Shown here in pieces: positions 1-7,602 of a stretch of 64,000 nucleotides of DNA. The notes beneath the pieces are model-generated. The model searched no databases, was not told the origin of the DNA, and worked only from the letters and a program-made list of their open reading frames with translations. This DNA is from JANMDN01 sp031376285 (GTDB lineage: Bacteria > Actinomycetota > Thermoleophilia > Miltoncostaeales > Miltoncostaeaceae): the NCBI GenBank assembly GCA_031376285.1, contig JANMDN010000032.1, forward strand, positions 1-64,000. Reading direction: 5' to 3'. How positions within the stretch are numbered: position 1 is the first letter of the stretch; every line of letters begins with the position of its first letter. The position numbers were made by a program, and so were the translations under genes.

Positions 1-2
1 GC

Positions 3-404
3 GCCGAGAAGCTCGCCCGCTACCGACGCACCCCGCTCGCCCGCGACGTCTACGACCTCGCCCAACTCGCCGGCCGCCCCATGGACGAACCACTCGTCAG
101 GCGACTCTGGGTGCTCAAAGTCTGGGGCGACGTCGTCGACGACCGCCGTGGAACCAAGCCCCTCGACCCCGCCCAGATCCTCACCCCGAAGCGCGAACGC
201 GACTTCGCTCCCGAATCGATCGGCATCCTCACCCAACCCATCGATGTCGAGGCGTGGGAGCAGCGCGTTAGAACACGCTTCCAATTCCTCGACGACCTCG
301 ACGAGGACGAGCAGCGCTGGGCAGCCTGCGACCCCCGCGACCGCCCGAGCATCGAAGAAGCCCTCCGCGACTACCGAGACGACCAAGAGCAACCAGCCGC
401 CTGA
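3..404 (+). CDS. AbiEii-family nucleotidyltransferase toxin, C-terminal part (5' end outside window)
   Basis: Reading frame 3 is open from the window edge and ends in TGA at 404. It encodes about 133 residues beginning EKLARYRRTPLARDVYDLAQ, which is typical of the C-terminal helical half of AbiEii/AbiGii toxins, the nucleotidyltransferase toxins of type IV toxin-antitoxin modules. The catalytic N-terminal half would lie upstream of the window, so completeness cannot be judged. The acidic tail (DDLDEDEQRW) fits the family. An ATG at 81 lies inside this homology and is not the real start. Other AbiE pieces lie at 3.3-5.7 kb. Confidence 0.7.
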   Translation, partial: AEKLARYRRTPLARDVYDLAQLAGRPMDEPLVRRLWVLKVWGDVVDDRRGTKPLDPAQILTPKRERDFAPESIGILTQPIDVEAWEQRVRTRFQFLDDLDEDEQRWAACDPRDRPSIEEALRDYRDDQEQPAA

Positions 405-840
405 CGGGCGAGACAGGACGCGGGAGCGGGTGGGTCCAGCCGGCCAAGGCGGCCGCGCGTCGGCATGAGCTTGAGACATCCGAACGAGTGGGGCTGAAAG
501 GCGACCTCGTAAGAACGCACCGGCCCTGCACGCGAGGCTCGCTGACGCCCTGCTACCCGCGGTCGACTCTCGGTGCGAGGCGGCGGCGAGTCTTGGGGAG
601 ATCGCGGGAGAAAGGAGCGCTCCCGAAAATGCCCTGGAAATCGGTCGCACTGTGACGAGACGGCCAATGCTTTGGGAGCGGGGGGTCCGACCTGAACGCC
701 AGACATGCAGTCGCCCACGAGGCCACCCTGGCAACCGCGGACGGACCCCTCCTCCGGGCGGCCCACCAGGAGGCCTCACGACCATCGCGCTGCGCCGCTC
801 CAGAGGCCTCGAGCCGAACCCCGGCCCCGGCTCCGACGAT
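405..840. other. Intergenic stretch without a recognisable gene
   Basis: About 435 bases separate the AbiEii tail from the 3' end of the methyltransferase. Open frames on both strands are arginine/proline/serine-rich antisense-type translations with no recognisable motif. I see no RNA gene or clear repeat here. Confidence 0.4.
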
Positions 841-1710
841 CTACGCGGTACCTGCGCCAACCAGCATCTCGCATGGCCCGGTAAACCCGCCCTCGGTCTC
901 GAACCGCTGCAGGGCCTCTTCGATCTCGATCCAGACCTCTGCTCGTTGTGTTTCGCTCAGCCCGGCCATCATCTGGTGGAGCGCCCCGAACGACTCACGC
1001 TCGAATCGGACGCATTCGGCTGCGCTCGACAGCCTGACCGGCGACGGCACCGTGCGGACTTCGATGTCGCGCAGGCCGGCCTTGGCGAACAGGGACTCGA
1101 GGGCGCCGTCCGCGCCGAGGGAGAACGGGCCGGGCTGCCCGGGCAGGGGTGGGGGCAACTCCGCGCGCTCGCGGATGATCCTCACCGGGATCGAGAAGAA
1201 CTCGTTGCGTTCGGGCGTCGAGGACACGACCGCCGCGACCCGCCCACCGGGCTTGAGGGCACGACGCATTCCCGCAACCGCGCGTTGCTGATCGGGGAAG
1301 TAGATGAGACCGACGCGGCTGATGGCGGCGTCGAATGACGCCGGAGGCAGTTCGTCCAGGGCCTCGCCATCGAGCTCGCGAACCTCGACGTTCGTGAGCC
1401 CGGCGGCGGCGGCGTCCGCGGCCGCTCGTTCGAGGAGGGCCGGGGCGATGTCGGTTGCAAGGACGTGACCGTCAGGGAGCACGCGGCGTGCGGCCGTGAT
1501 CGACTGCTCACCGGCTCCGGCCGCGACGTCGAGAACGCGAGAGCCTGGGCCGATTCCGGCCAGGTCGAACATCGCCTCGGTCGCGTCGCCGAGCCAGCTG
1601 CCCACCAACAGGCCCCAGCGGTGCCATGCCTCGGCGGCCGCCTGCCATTGGGCGCGGGTCGTCACCTTGAACGCGGAGGCGTCAAAGGTGGGTTTGGTCG
1701 TGACGCTCAT
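841..1710 (-). CDS. Class I SAM-dependent methyltransferase
   Basis: The 289-residue product has a Rossmann-type SAM-binding core. Motif I is VLDVAAGAGEQS at about residues 59-70, followed by an acidic ATDIAP motif at the end of strand beta 2 and by LKPGGRVA, typical of UbiE/Methyltransf_11 proteins acting on small molecules. The substrate cannot be told from sequence. I start at the ATG at 1710 (MSVTTKP) because AGCGAGG lies a suitable distance upstream; the open frame continues another 25 codons without family-like sequence. It is divergent from an HxlR-type regulator 120 bp away, a common arrangement in which the regulator controls its neighbour. Confidence 0.85.
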   Translation of the reverse strand: MSVTTKPTFDASAFKVTTRAQWQAAAEAWHRWGLLVGSWLGDATEAMFDLAGIGPGSRVLDVAAGAGEQSITAARRVLPDGHVLATDIAPALLERAAADAAAAGLTNVEVRELDGEALDELPPASFDAAISRVGLIYFPDQQRAVAGMRRALKPGGRVAAVVSSTPERNEFFSIPVRIIRERAELPPPLPGQPGPFSLGADGALESLFAKAGLRDIEVRTVPSPVRLSSAAECVRFERESFGALHQMMAGLSETQRAEVWIEIEEALQRFETEGGFTGPCEMLVGAGTA

Positions 1711-1829
1711 GGTGTCAACCTCGCTGAGTCGTAGGTGCTTGACCTCTCGAGGATCCCGCGCGCCCGGCGGCTCGTTCAAGTCCACTTTCTGAACTGGCGT
1801 CCCCCCGCGGGTCGAGGTACCGTGACCTG

Positions 1830-2555
1830 ATGATCGACTACGGACAGTTCTGCACCGTCGCCCGAGGAGCCGAGGTCATCGGGCAGCGGTGGACGCCGTT
1901 GGTGGTGCGCGAGCTCTTGTGCGGCAGCACCCGATTCAACGACATCCATCGCGGTGTTCCACGCATGTCCAGGTCGCTGCTGACAGAGCGACTGCGGACG
2001 CTCGAAGAGGTCGGCGTGCTACGACGGGTGACAACCCGGTCAGGCGTCGAATACCAACTGACGAGCGCCGGTGAGGAGCTGCGCCCGATCGTGATCGCGC
2101 TGGGACACTGGGGCGCGCGTTGGATCGGCAGCCGCTTGAAGCGCGACCAGCTCGACGCCGGCTTCCTGATGTGGGACATCCGCCGCTTCATGAAGGTGGA
2201 CGAGTGCCCGCAGGGACGCTGCGTCGTGATCCACTTTCGATTCACGGACGCGCCCTTGGGTGAACGACTCTGGTGGCTGGTGGTGAGCGGCGGCGAGGTC
2301 GACCTGTGCAGGGAGGATCCCGGCCATGAGGTGACGCTCATCGTCGAGTCGACACTGCGTGCGTTGACAGACGTCTGGACGGGGGACCGTCAACCCGAGG
2401 ACGCGACGAAGGCGCGCGCGATTCGGGTCGTCGGCGCGCCGCGGGACGCCGGCGCCCTCTGGCGGTGGCTCGGCCGCAGCGTGTTCGCGGAGACTCGGGC
2501 CGAGCGGCCTCGAGTCGCGCGGCCTCGCGCCGACCGCCCTCGCGCCGCCGCCTGA
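1830..2555 (+). CDS. HxlR-family winged-helix transcriptional regulator with C-terminal SCP2-like domain
   Basis: The 241-residue protein begins MIDYGQFCTVARGAEVIGQR, followed by WTPLVVRELLCGSTRFNDI and LLTERLRTLEEVGVL, the N-terminal segment, recognition region and wing of HxlR regulators (residues 1-95). Residues about 110-220 resemble the SCP2/sterol-carrier-like extension found on longer HxlR proteins, which may sense a hydrophobic ligand (inference). The tail is a simple repeat of RPRxAxRPRA units. It is divergent from the methyltransferase gene at 1710 and probably regulates that promoter region and its own. Confidence 0.85.
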   Translation: MIDYGQFCTVARGAEVIGQRWTPLVVRELLCGSTRFNDIHRGVPRMSRSLLTERLRTLEEVGVLRRVTTRSGVEYQLTSAGEELRPIVIALGHWGARWIGSRLKRDQLDAGFLMWDIRRFMKVDECPQGRCVVIHFRFTDAPLGERLWWLVVSGGEVDLCREDPGHEVTLIVESTLRALTDVWTGDRQPEDATKARAIRVVGAPRDAGALWRWLGRSVFAETRAERPRVARPRADRPRAAA

Positions 2556-2834
2556 GCTTCTCGCCGCAGTCGAATCGCTCCACCGCGGGTCGGCCGGCTC
2601 GCAGAACCTCCAGCCAACGCGCAGGCGCCCGCAGAGGGCGGCGAAGGCGTCGGTGGGCCTGCCTGCGCCGGCATGCAGGGCCCCTCGCGATCCCACACAA
2701 GCATTCCAGGAAGGCCACCCAGGCGCCACAGGCAGCGCACGATGCCGGTGAGGATTGTCCCGCGTCAGGGAATCTGGGACACGAGTTTGTTGGGGGCTTT
2801 TGCGCGACAACGATCGTGACGTGGGGGTGGTGTG

Positions 2835-3045
2835 ATGGCCCGACCGAGTGCTCGCTCACCGGCGCAGAAGCTGCGGATCGTGTTGGCGGTTGTGCGAGGC
2901 GAGATCGCGATCAGTGCGGTGGCCCGCCGTGAGGGTATTTCAGAGACCACGATCGCGAAGGGGCGTGACCGGTTCCTTGACGCGGGACGCTGCCCAGCCT
3001 CGGCTCCGCGAGCGTCTGGCGGTGCTCGATCAGCGTCCAAAATGA
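2835..3045 (+). pseudogene. Transposase remnant (HTH N-terminal part, frameshifted)
   Basis: The first 50 residues (ARPSARSPAQKLRIVLAVVR, then AISAVARREGISETTIAKGR) are the helix-turn-helix start of an IS3-type/HTH_29 transposase subunit. The frame is lost at about 2985-2995. The homology resumes in the next frame as RLRERLAVLDQRPK and ends at a stop at 3045. No DDE domain follows. A DDE fragment on the opposite strand at 6526-6624 could come from a related element. A GTG at 2832 could also serve as start. Confidence 0.6.
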
Positions 3046-3304
3046 CCACAACCATCGGGCCCGGCGGAAGCGGCGCAGGATGAGGCGGCCGATCGGAGGC
3101 GATCGAGCGATCACCGCGGGCGGGCATCAGACCCGGAGATGATCTCTGGGCCTGATGATTGATAGGCCTCCGGAGGTTGTGGCGCCGACCGGCGTTGCGC
3201 AGGTCATTCATTCGCACGGTACGGCCGTGCAATTGAGTGACCGGCAGGCAACACGCCACGCGGTTCCGGCTGGGCAGGGGTGGCGGGTGACGCCCGCTAT
3301 TCGT

Positions 3305-3342
3305 GCAGACTTTGCAACCCCACGGGGGGTAACAAAGTCTGC
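3305..3342. promoter_or_regulatory. Imperfect 17-bp inverted repeat, probable AbiEi operator
   Basis: GCAGACTTTGCAACCCC (3305-3321) is repeated in inverse at 3326-3342 with two mismatches, around a 4-base centre. It ends 12 bp before the ATG of the AbiEi antitoxin. AbiEi antitoxins are known to bind inverted repeats in their own promoters, so autorepression is the likely role. Confidence 0.55.
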
Positions 3343-3354
3343 CATGATTCGACC

Positions 3355-3984
3355 ATGCCAGAAACAACGGGCGCGGTGCTCGACCGACTCGAAGCGGTCC
3401 TTCGGGAGCAAGACGGCTTCGTGACAACCCACCAAGCTGAGACGCTCGGGGTCAGACGCTCGAAGCTGAGCGCCCTCGTTCGCGACGGTGAACTTCTGCC
3501 TATGCGCCGGTCGGTCTACGCGCTTGCCAAGCGTCGCCCAACGCCACGCGTGGACGAGCGCCTCTACAGCGCATGGCTCGCGCTCGACGGCCACAGACTC
3601 CCGTGGGAGCGAACCGACCCGGTCGTCGTGCTCTCCCACACGTCCGCCGCTCGTCTACACGGACTTGGCACCCTGCCCGGCGATGTCATCGAGATGACCG
3701 CTGCGACGCGACGCACAACGACCCTCGCTGGAATTCGTATCCACCTTGCCCCGCTCGACGCCCTTGACTGGCAGTGGGCGCGCGAGCGACGAGTCATGGT
3801 CACAACCCCCGTCCGGACGATCGCCGACCTCGCCACCTCACCGGTCGAGCGCGACTACGTCCTCGACGCGCTCGCCGACGCCATCGCCCAAGGCACCGCA
3901 ACACCAGAAGCGATCCTCCGCGCCACCCAGCGCCGGTCACCACGTCGCCTTGCCAGCATCGAGAAACTGCTCGCCCGCGCATGA
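3355..3984 (+). CDS. AbiEi-type antitoxin / transcriptional autorepressor
   Basis: The 209-residue product has the order expected for AbiEi antitoxins of type IV modules. An N-terminal winged-helix segment (GFVTTHQAETLGVRRSKLSA, residues 20-60, ending in LLPMRRSVYALAK) comes first, then a C-terminal domain with LSHTSAARLHGLG and RVMVTTPVRTIADLA. It would repress its own promoter and counter the cognate AbiEii nucleotidyltransferase. I start at ATG 3355 just after the inverted repeat; upstream in-frame ATG 3280 has no family sequence. The stop overlaps the ATG of the AbiEii fragment that follows (ATGA), the usual coupled order, but that partner is broken. Confidence 0.8.
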   Translation: MPETTGAVLDRLEAVLREQDGFVTTHQAETLGVRRSKLSALVRDGELLPMRRSVYALAKRRPTPRVDERLYSAWLALDGHRLPWERTDPVVVLSHTSAARLHGLGTLPGDVIEMTAATRRTTTLAGIRIHLAPLDALDWQWARERRVMVTTPVRTIADLATSPVERDYVLDALADAIAQGTATPEAILRATQRRSPRRLASIEKLLARA

Positions 3985-4271
3985 CGCTGCCCGACCCAGT
4001 CCGCCTTGAGGCAAGCATCCGGTCACGGATCGAACGGCTCGCTGACGAGCACACCAAGTCCGATCCTGAAGCCCGTCAGCAGTGGATCGAACGTCTCCGG
4101 CGCGAACTCGCCTACCGGAGACTCCTCGCGGGCAACCGCCCTGGCCCCTGGCAGGCCAGGGGTGCGCTACGTGCCGTCGATGTTGAAGACGACAGTCCGC
4201 ATTTCCGAACGAGCTGCACCGCGAACTCAAACTCGCGGCAACCGAGCATGGGATCAGCGCGAGTGAACTGA
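3981..4271 (+). pseudogene. AbiEii toxin, truncated after about 50 codons
   Basis: The ATG overlaps the AbiEi stop as ATGA. The first 50 residues (MTLPDPVRLEASIRSRIERL and then RLRRELAYRRLLA) match the start of AbiEii toxins. After about 4130 the homology stops. The frame runs to 4271 through DNA that in another frame is a decayed VapB gene. The nucleotidyltransferase core (GG, SxDxD) is absent, so the toxin cannot be functional and the AbiEi gene upstream is an orphan. A recombination joining two TA modules is the simplest explanation. Confidence 0.65.
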
Positions 4272-4428
4272 TACGCATGGCACTCCGGCGCGAGCTGCGG
4301 CTTCTCCGCGAAATCAAGTCGACCGCGACGAGCGCCGTCGCCGAATGCTGGCCGCTTTACGGACGCTTGACCGGGTGACCTACCCACCCGGATACCTCGA
4401 CGAGGTCCGCGTCGGCTCGCGCGGCTGA
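4180..4428 (+). pseudogene. Decayed VapB-like ribbon-helix-helix antitoxin
   Basis: Starting at ATG 4180, MLKTTVRI matches the MMKTTVYL start of the intact antitoxin at 5885. After a frameshift the next frame reads ELHRELKLAATEHGISASEL, against ELHRELKLAAKERGTSEAEL in the intact gene. A second shift gives RTLDRVTYPPGYLDEVR, against GALDSTSYPPGYLDEIR. At least two frameshifts are therefore needed to restore the protein, which ends at TGA 4428. No VapC follows. It is a degraded paralogue of the VapBC module about 1.7 kb downstream. Confidence 0.7.
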
Positions 4429-4613
4429 AGTCTCACAGGTGCCCAATCCGCGGACGAGGGGGGCACACGCTCCGGTTCCATACGAAGGTTTATTGCACAA
4501 CGTTTCGCATGCGAGTCTTCCGTGCCAGCTTGGCGCATGTAGTTCCCAGCAAATCGCTCCGCCAACGTGTTCCACAATTCACCGATAACATCTGATTGTG
4601 GTACGTTTGACAC

Positions 4614-5309
4614 GTGGAAGTCTCCGTCGCCCAGGCCGCTGAGATCGTTGGCGTAGGTCAGCCACGAATCCGAAGCATGATCGCGAGCGGCCACCTCGCA
4701 GCTCGGCGGACGGGACGACAATGGCTCATCGAACGGTCCGCGCTACCGGTCGTGCCCGATCCGACCGTTGGACGGCCACTTTCGGCGCGCTCCTGCTGGG
4801 CCATCCTTGCGACTCTCCAAGGCGACGCACCGGAAGGCTTCTCCCGTAGCGAACTCGCCCGAGCACGTCAACGAGCTGGTGAGATCCTCGCGGTCGGCAT
4901 CCGCCCAGGGACGCTCGCGGGCCGCGCGGCCGAACACCCCCGCTATGCCAGTCCCGCCGGGCTCGGAGGGCTACTCGACGACGACCGGATCGTCCGGTCC
5001 GGTGTTTCCGCCGCCGATGACCAGAGTGCAGACATCGTGGCCATCGGCCAGGCAGAAGCGTACGTCCGAAGAGCCGACCTCGACGACCTCGATAAGCGGC
5101 ACGGACTCCTCGGCCCGTTGGAGTACGGCGGCCAAGCACCAAACATCATGCTTCGCGTCTGCGGGCCGTACTGGCCATTTGCCGGGGACCAGCACGCCGC
5201 CCCAGGCGCGGTCGTCGCGGTGGATCTTATCGATTCACCAGATGAACGCACGCGCCGGGCCGGGCACGACCTCCTGTCGCGACTCCTCGACCAGCAGACG
5301 CGGCTGTGA
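4614..5309 (+). CDS. Helix-turn-helix protein, probable antitoxin of a nucleotidyltransferase TA pair
   Basis: The 231-residue product opens with an excisionase/MerR-like HTH (MEVSVAQAAEIVGVGQPRIR, with ASGHLAARRTGRQWLIERSA, residues 1-50). A C-terminal domain of about 180 residues of unknown fold follows. The start is fixed by the HTH; the codon is GTG at 4614. The stop overlaps the GTG start of the next gene (GTGA), whose product is an AbiEii/MNT-like nucleotidyltransferase, so the pair is translationally coupled. By analogy with AbiE-like modules this is probably a DNA-binding antitoxin. The function is inferred from context. Confidence 0.6.
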   Translation: MEVSVAQAAEIVGVGQPRIRSMIASGHLAARRTGRQWLIERSALPVVPDPTVGRPLSARSCWAILATLQGDAPEGFSRSELARARQRAGEILAVGIRPGTLAGRAAEHPRYASPAGLGGLLDDDRIVRSGVSAADDQSADIVAIGQAEAYVRRADLDDLDKRHGLLGPLEYGGQAPNIMLRVCGPYWPFAGDQHAAPGAVVAVDLIDSPDERTRRAGHDLLSRLLDQQTRL

Positions 5310-5716
5310 TCGACCTCCCGCCCCTCGGAGACGGAAACGCCCTCTGGCACACGCTGCTTGACCTCAACGATCACGTGCCGGATGGCTGGGCGCTCATCGG
5401 CGGGCAGATGACTCTGCTCCACGTCCTGGAACACGGCCAACAACCAATCCGCCTGAGCCGCGACCTCGACCTCGTTGCCGACATCCGCGCCGACCCGAAG
5501 GCGCTGAGACGGCTCGCCGACGCGCTCATCACCTTAGGGTTCGAACCGCGCGTCACAGGACTCGACGAGATCGCACATCGATTCATCCGCGCAGAGGCCA
5601 TCGTCGATCCAAGCCCGAGGGTGGTGAATGTCCGTCCTGCCGCGCGAGACGAGATCATCCGTGCCCTTCGTCGAGCGCGCGCCTCGCACTCCGAATGCTC
5701 GCCGAAGTCCCGGTAG
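5306..5716 (+). CDS. AbiEii-like nucleotidyltransferase, probably C-terminally truncated toxin
   Basis: The 136-residue product contains ALIGGQMTLLHVLEHGQQPI and RLSRDLDLVADIRA, the GG and SxDxD signatures of a minimal nucleotidyltransferase fold, followed by LGFEPRVTGLDEIAHRFIR. Family members normally run to 200 residues or more. Here the sequence turns into an arginine-rich tail after residue 100 and stops, so the 3' half has probably been lost. The GTG start at 5306 overlaps the stop of the HTH gene. The catalytic aspartates are present, but activity without the C-terminal half is doubtful. Confidence 0.6.
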   Translation: MIDLPPLGDGNALWHTLLDLNDHVPDGWALIGGQMTLLHVLEHGQQPIRLSRDLDLVADIRADPKALRRLADALITLGFEPRVTGLDEIAHRFIRAEAIVDPSPRVVNVRPAARDEIIRALRRARASHSECSPKSR

Positions 5717-5884
5717 GCGCCTCTCCGGAGATGTCTGGTAGGCCAGGTTTGCCCCGGGTTTCGGGGACTCGCGGCGACGATGGAGGCTGCAGCGGGGCGC
5801 GAGGCCGCAACCCTCCCACGCCGACCGGTGAGAACGCCCGGCCCTTCACGGAATGCCATACTAGACGTATGGTACTCTCCGCCG

Positions 5885-6133
5885 ATGATGAAGACGACCG
5901 TCTACCTGCCCGATGAGCTGCACCGCGAACTCAAGCTCGCGGCGAAAGAGCGCGGTACCAGCGAGGCCGAGCTGATTCGGACGGCCATCCGTCACGAGCT
6001 GCTTGGCGCTCCGCCAGGTCAGGCCGAACGAGCAGCGCGTCGCGGTCGGCTACTCGCCGCAGTTGGGGCACTCGACAGCACGAGCTACCCGCCGGGCTAC
6101 CTCGACGAGATACGCGCAGGTTGGCGCGGCTGA
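5885..6133 (+). CDS. vapB: VapB-like ribbon-helix-helix antitoxin
   Basis: The 82-residue product begins MMKTTVYLPDELHRELKLAA, a textbook ribbon-helix-helix (CopG/MetJ fold) DNA-binding segment, and ends SYPPGYLDEIRAGWRG, the tail that in VapB proteins wraps the toxin. The start is ATG 5885 or 5888; the open frame continues upstream without family sequence. It overlaps the vapC start by 13 bases. It should repress the operon together with VapC and neutralise the RNase. A frameshifted copy lies at 4180-4428. Confidence 0.8.
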   Translation: MMKTTVYLPDELHRELKLAAKERGTSEAELIRTAIRHELLGAPPGQAERAARRGRLLAAVGALDSTSYPPGYLDEIRAGWRG

Positions 6134-6510
6134 TCGTCATCGACGCGAGTGTCGCGATCGCGGCACTCGCAGGCGATGATGCACATCACGAGGCAGCGTC
6201 GCGGGCCATTGCAGCGGCTACCGACGACGAGATCGTCATGGCCGCGACGACGCGAGCGGAGATCCTCATTGGTCCTTCCCGGCTGGGCGGAAAAGCGCTC
6301 GAGGCCGCAAGGGATTTCATCGGTGGGTGTGTGACTGTACCCGTGACTGCGCAGGTCGCTGACGACGCGGCACTTCTGCGTGCCCGTCACCGCGCACTGA
6401 GCCTGCCCGACGCAATCACACTCACCGTGGCCGCGGCGATCGACGCCGACTCGGTCTGGACGTTCGATCTGCGCTGGCGCGCCGTCGACTCTCGGGTCAC
6501 CATTCCGTGA
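6121..6510 (+). CDS. vapC: VapC PIN-domain ribonuclease toxin
   Basis: The 129-residue PIN-domain protein keeps all four acidic metal ligands: D8 (LIVIDAS), E47 (RAEIL), D97 (LPDAI) and D116 (WTFDLRW). VapC toxins are Mg-dependent RNases that cut specific tRNAs or rRNA. Translation appears to start at TTG 6121 inside the antitoxin gene, giving a 13-base overlap, which is common in vapBC operons. Length is normal. The stop lies close to a transposase fragment on the other strand. Confidence 0.85.
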   Translation: MARLIVIDASVAIAALAGDDAHHEAASRAIAAATDDEIVMAATTRAEILIGPSRLGGKALEAARDFIGGCVTVPVTAQVADDAALLRARHRALSLPDAITLTVAAAIDADSVWTFDLRWRAVDSRVTIP

Positions 6511-6525
6511 CTTTCCGACTCCACC

Positions 6526-6624
6526 TAGGGTCCGAATGTGGATGCACTCGGGGGACCTGTCGATGTACTGGGCGAACTTGGTGGCTTTGAACGCTGGTCC
6601 GTTATCGGTTACTACCGAGCTCAC
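6526..6624 (-). pseudogene. DDE transposase/integrase-core fragment
   Basis: On the minus strand SVVTDNGPAFKATKFAQYID followed by CIHIRT is the integrase-core segment around the second catalytic aspartate (TDNGPAF) of IS3/IS481-type transposases. Only about 33 residues survive. Homology ends at about 6526, directly against the 3' end of vapC, and nothing precedes it at 6627. It is a short relic. Confidence 0.6.
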
Positions 6625-6626
6625 CG

Positions 6627-6878
6627 ATGACCCTCACCGGTGAGCTCGTCGATGATTCATTCCTCAAGATCAACGACCTACCGGCGCATCCTCACCTGAC
6701 AATCGCGATCGGCGTGGCGGCGACCGGCCGCATCCGCCCGGCAGTCGCGCAAGCGATCGAACAGCTCGAAAAGGCGAGCGTCCTCCACCCGATCACCCCT
6801 GGCCGACGCAACCGCACCTGGGAAGCCAACGTCCTCGTCGGACTACTTGCAAACCTCGAAGCGGGCACGTTGGCGTAG
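6627..6878 (+). pseudogene. Fic-family protein, C-terminal winged-helix fragment
   Basis: The 83 codons end with INDLPAHPHLTIAIGVAATG, then RPAVAQAIEQLEKASVLHPI and RNRTWEANVLVGLLANLE. This is the C-terminal winged-helix extension of actinobacterial Fic adenylyltransferases. The catalytic Fic core (HPFxxGNGR) is absent, and the first 10 codons lie at the junction with the transposase scrap at 6624. It is therefore a 3' remnant of a fic gene. Confidence 0.55.
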
Positions 6879-6879
6879 G

Positions 6880-7254
6880 AGCACCGGCAACCGTCCCGAT
6901 GTCACTCAGCTCGCGCCGCTGCTGGACCTGGTGCCCGCGATCCGAGGTCGCGTCGGGCGGCCGCGGCGCCGACCCGATTGCCTCTATGCCGACCGCGCCT
7001 ACGACTCCCGCTCCCACCGTCGCGGGCTTCGCCGGCGCGGCATCCAAGCACGGATCGCCCGGCGCGGCGCCGACCACGGCTCGGGCCTCGGGCGTCATCG
7101 CTGGCCGGTCGAGCGGACAATCGCGCTCATCCATCGCTACAAGCGCCTGCTGGTCTGCTTCGACCGAACCCTCGAGAGCCACCAGGCCTGGCTCGACATC
7201 GCCTGCTGCCTCATCTACTGGCGCCGGTTGGAGAAGGCACAGTCATTCTGTTAG
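6880..7254 (+). pseudogene. IS5-family transposase, C-terminal remnant
   Basis: The frame ending at 7254 reads RPDVTQLAPLLDLVPAIRGR, CLYADRAYDS, then RHRWPVERTIALIHRYKRLL and ARHACCLIYWRR-like sequence. These are the middle and catalytic C-terminal part (DDE glutamate in WPVERT) of an IS5/IS427-type transposase. The N-terminal half is missing: sequence upstream of about 6880 belongs to the Fic remnant. I did not find terminal inverted repeats. Confidence 0.65.
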
Positions 7255-7281
7255 GTGCTCTAAGTCCGCCGCGGGCCCCAC

Positions 7282-7602
7282 TCATTCGCGGCTGGCCCCT
7301 TCTGAGAGGTTCTTTAGGTGTTCCAACTGCTCCCAGTGGTTGGCGATTCGCGCCTTGCCGGTCATCGTGATCGCGACGTTGGTGTTGGGTTTCTTGTGGA
7401 GGAACCGCTTTTCGATTTGCACGAGACCGGCCTGCTCCAACTTCGTGAGGTGGCTTGAGAGGTTGCCTTTGGTCAGCCCGGTCGTGCGTTGCAGGAAAAC
7501 GAAGTCGGCGGCGTTCACCGAGGACAGCACCGTCAGGATGGCCAGTCGGCCGGGTTCGTGGATGAGGCGATCGAGGACCACCTCGTCGTTACGTTCCGGC
7601 AT
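7282..7602 (-). CDS. Winged-helix transcriptional regulator (ArsR/MarR-like)
   Basis: The 106-residue protein MPERNDEVVLDRLIHEPGRL continues with FVFLQRTTGLTKGNLSSHLT and KLEQAGLVQIEKRFLHKKPN, a winged-helix domain of the small 'transcriptional regulator' type that controls adjacent membrane-protein genes. I start at ATG 7602, which overlaps the 3' end of the upstream membrane-protein gene by 14 bases, so the two are translationally coupled. It probably represses the shared promoter near 8200, where a palindrome is visible. Confidence 0.8.
   Translation of the reverse strand: MPERNDEVVLDRLIHEPGRLAILTVLSSVNAADFVFLQRTTGLTKGNLSSHLTKLEQAGLVQIEKRFLHKKPNTNVAITMTGKARIANHWEQLEHLKNLSEGASRE

Noticed and set aside
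652..1338. Long plus-strand frame opposite the methyltransferase gene
   Set aside because: It is an antisense frame with no family motifs; the minus-strand methyltransferase explains the region.
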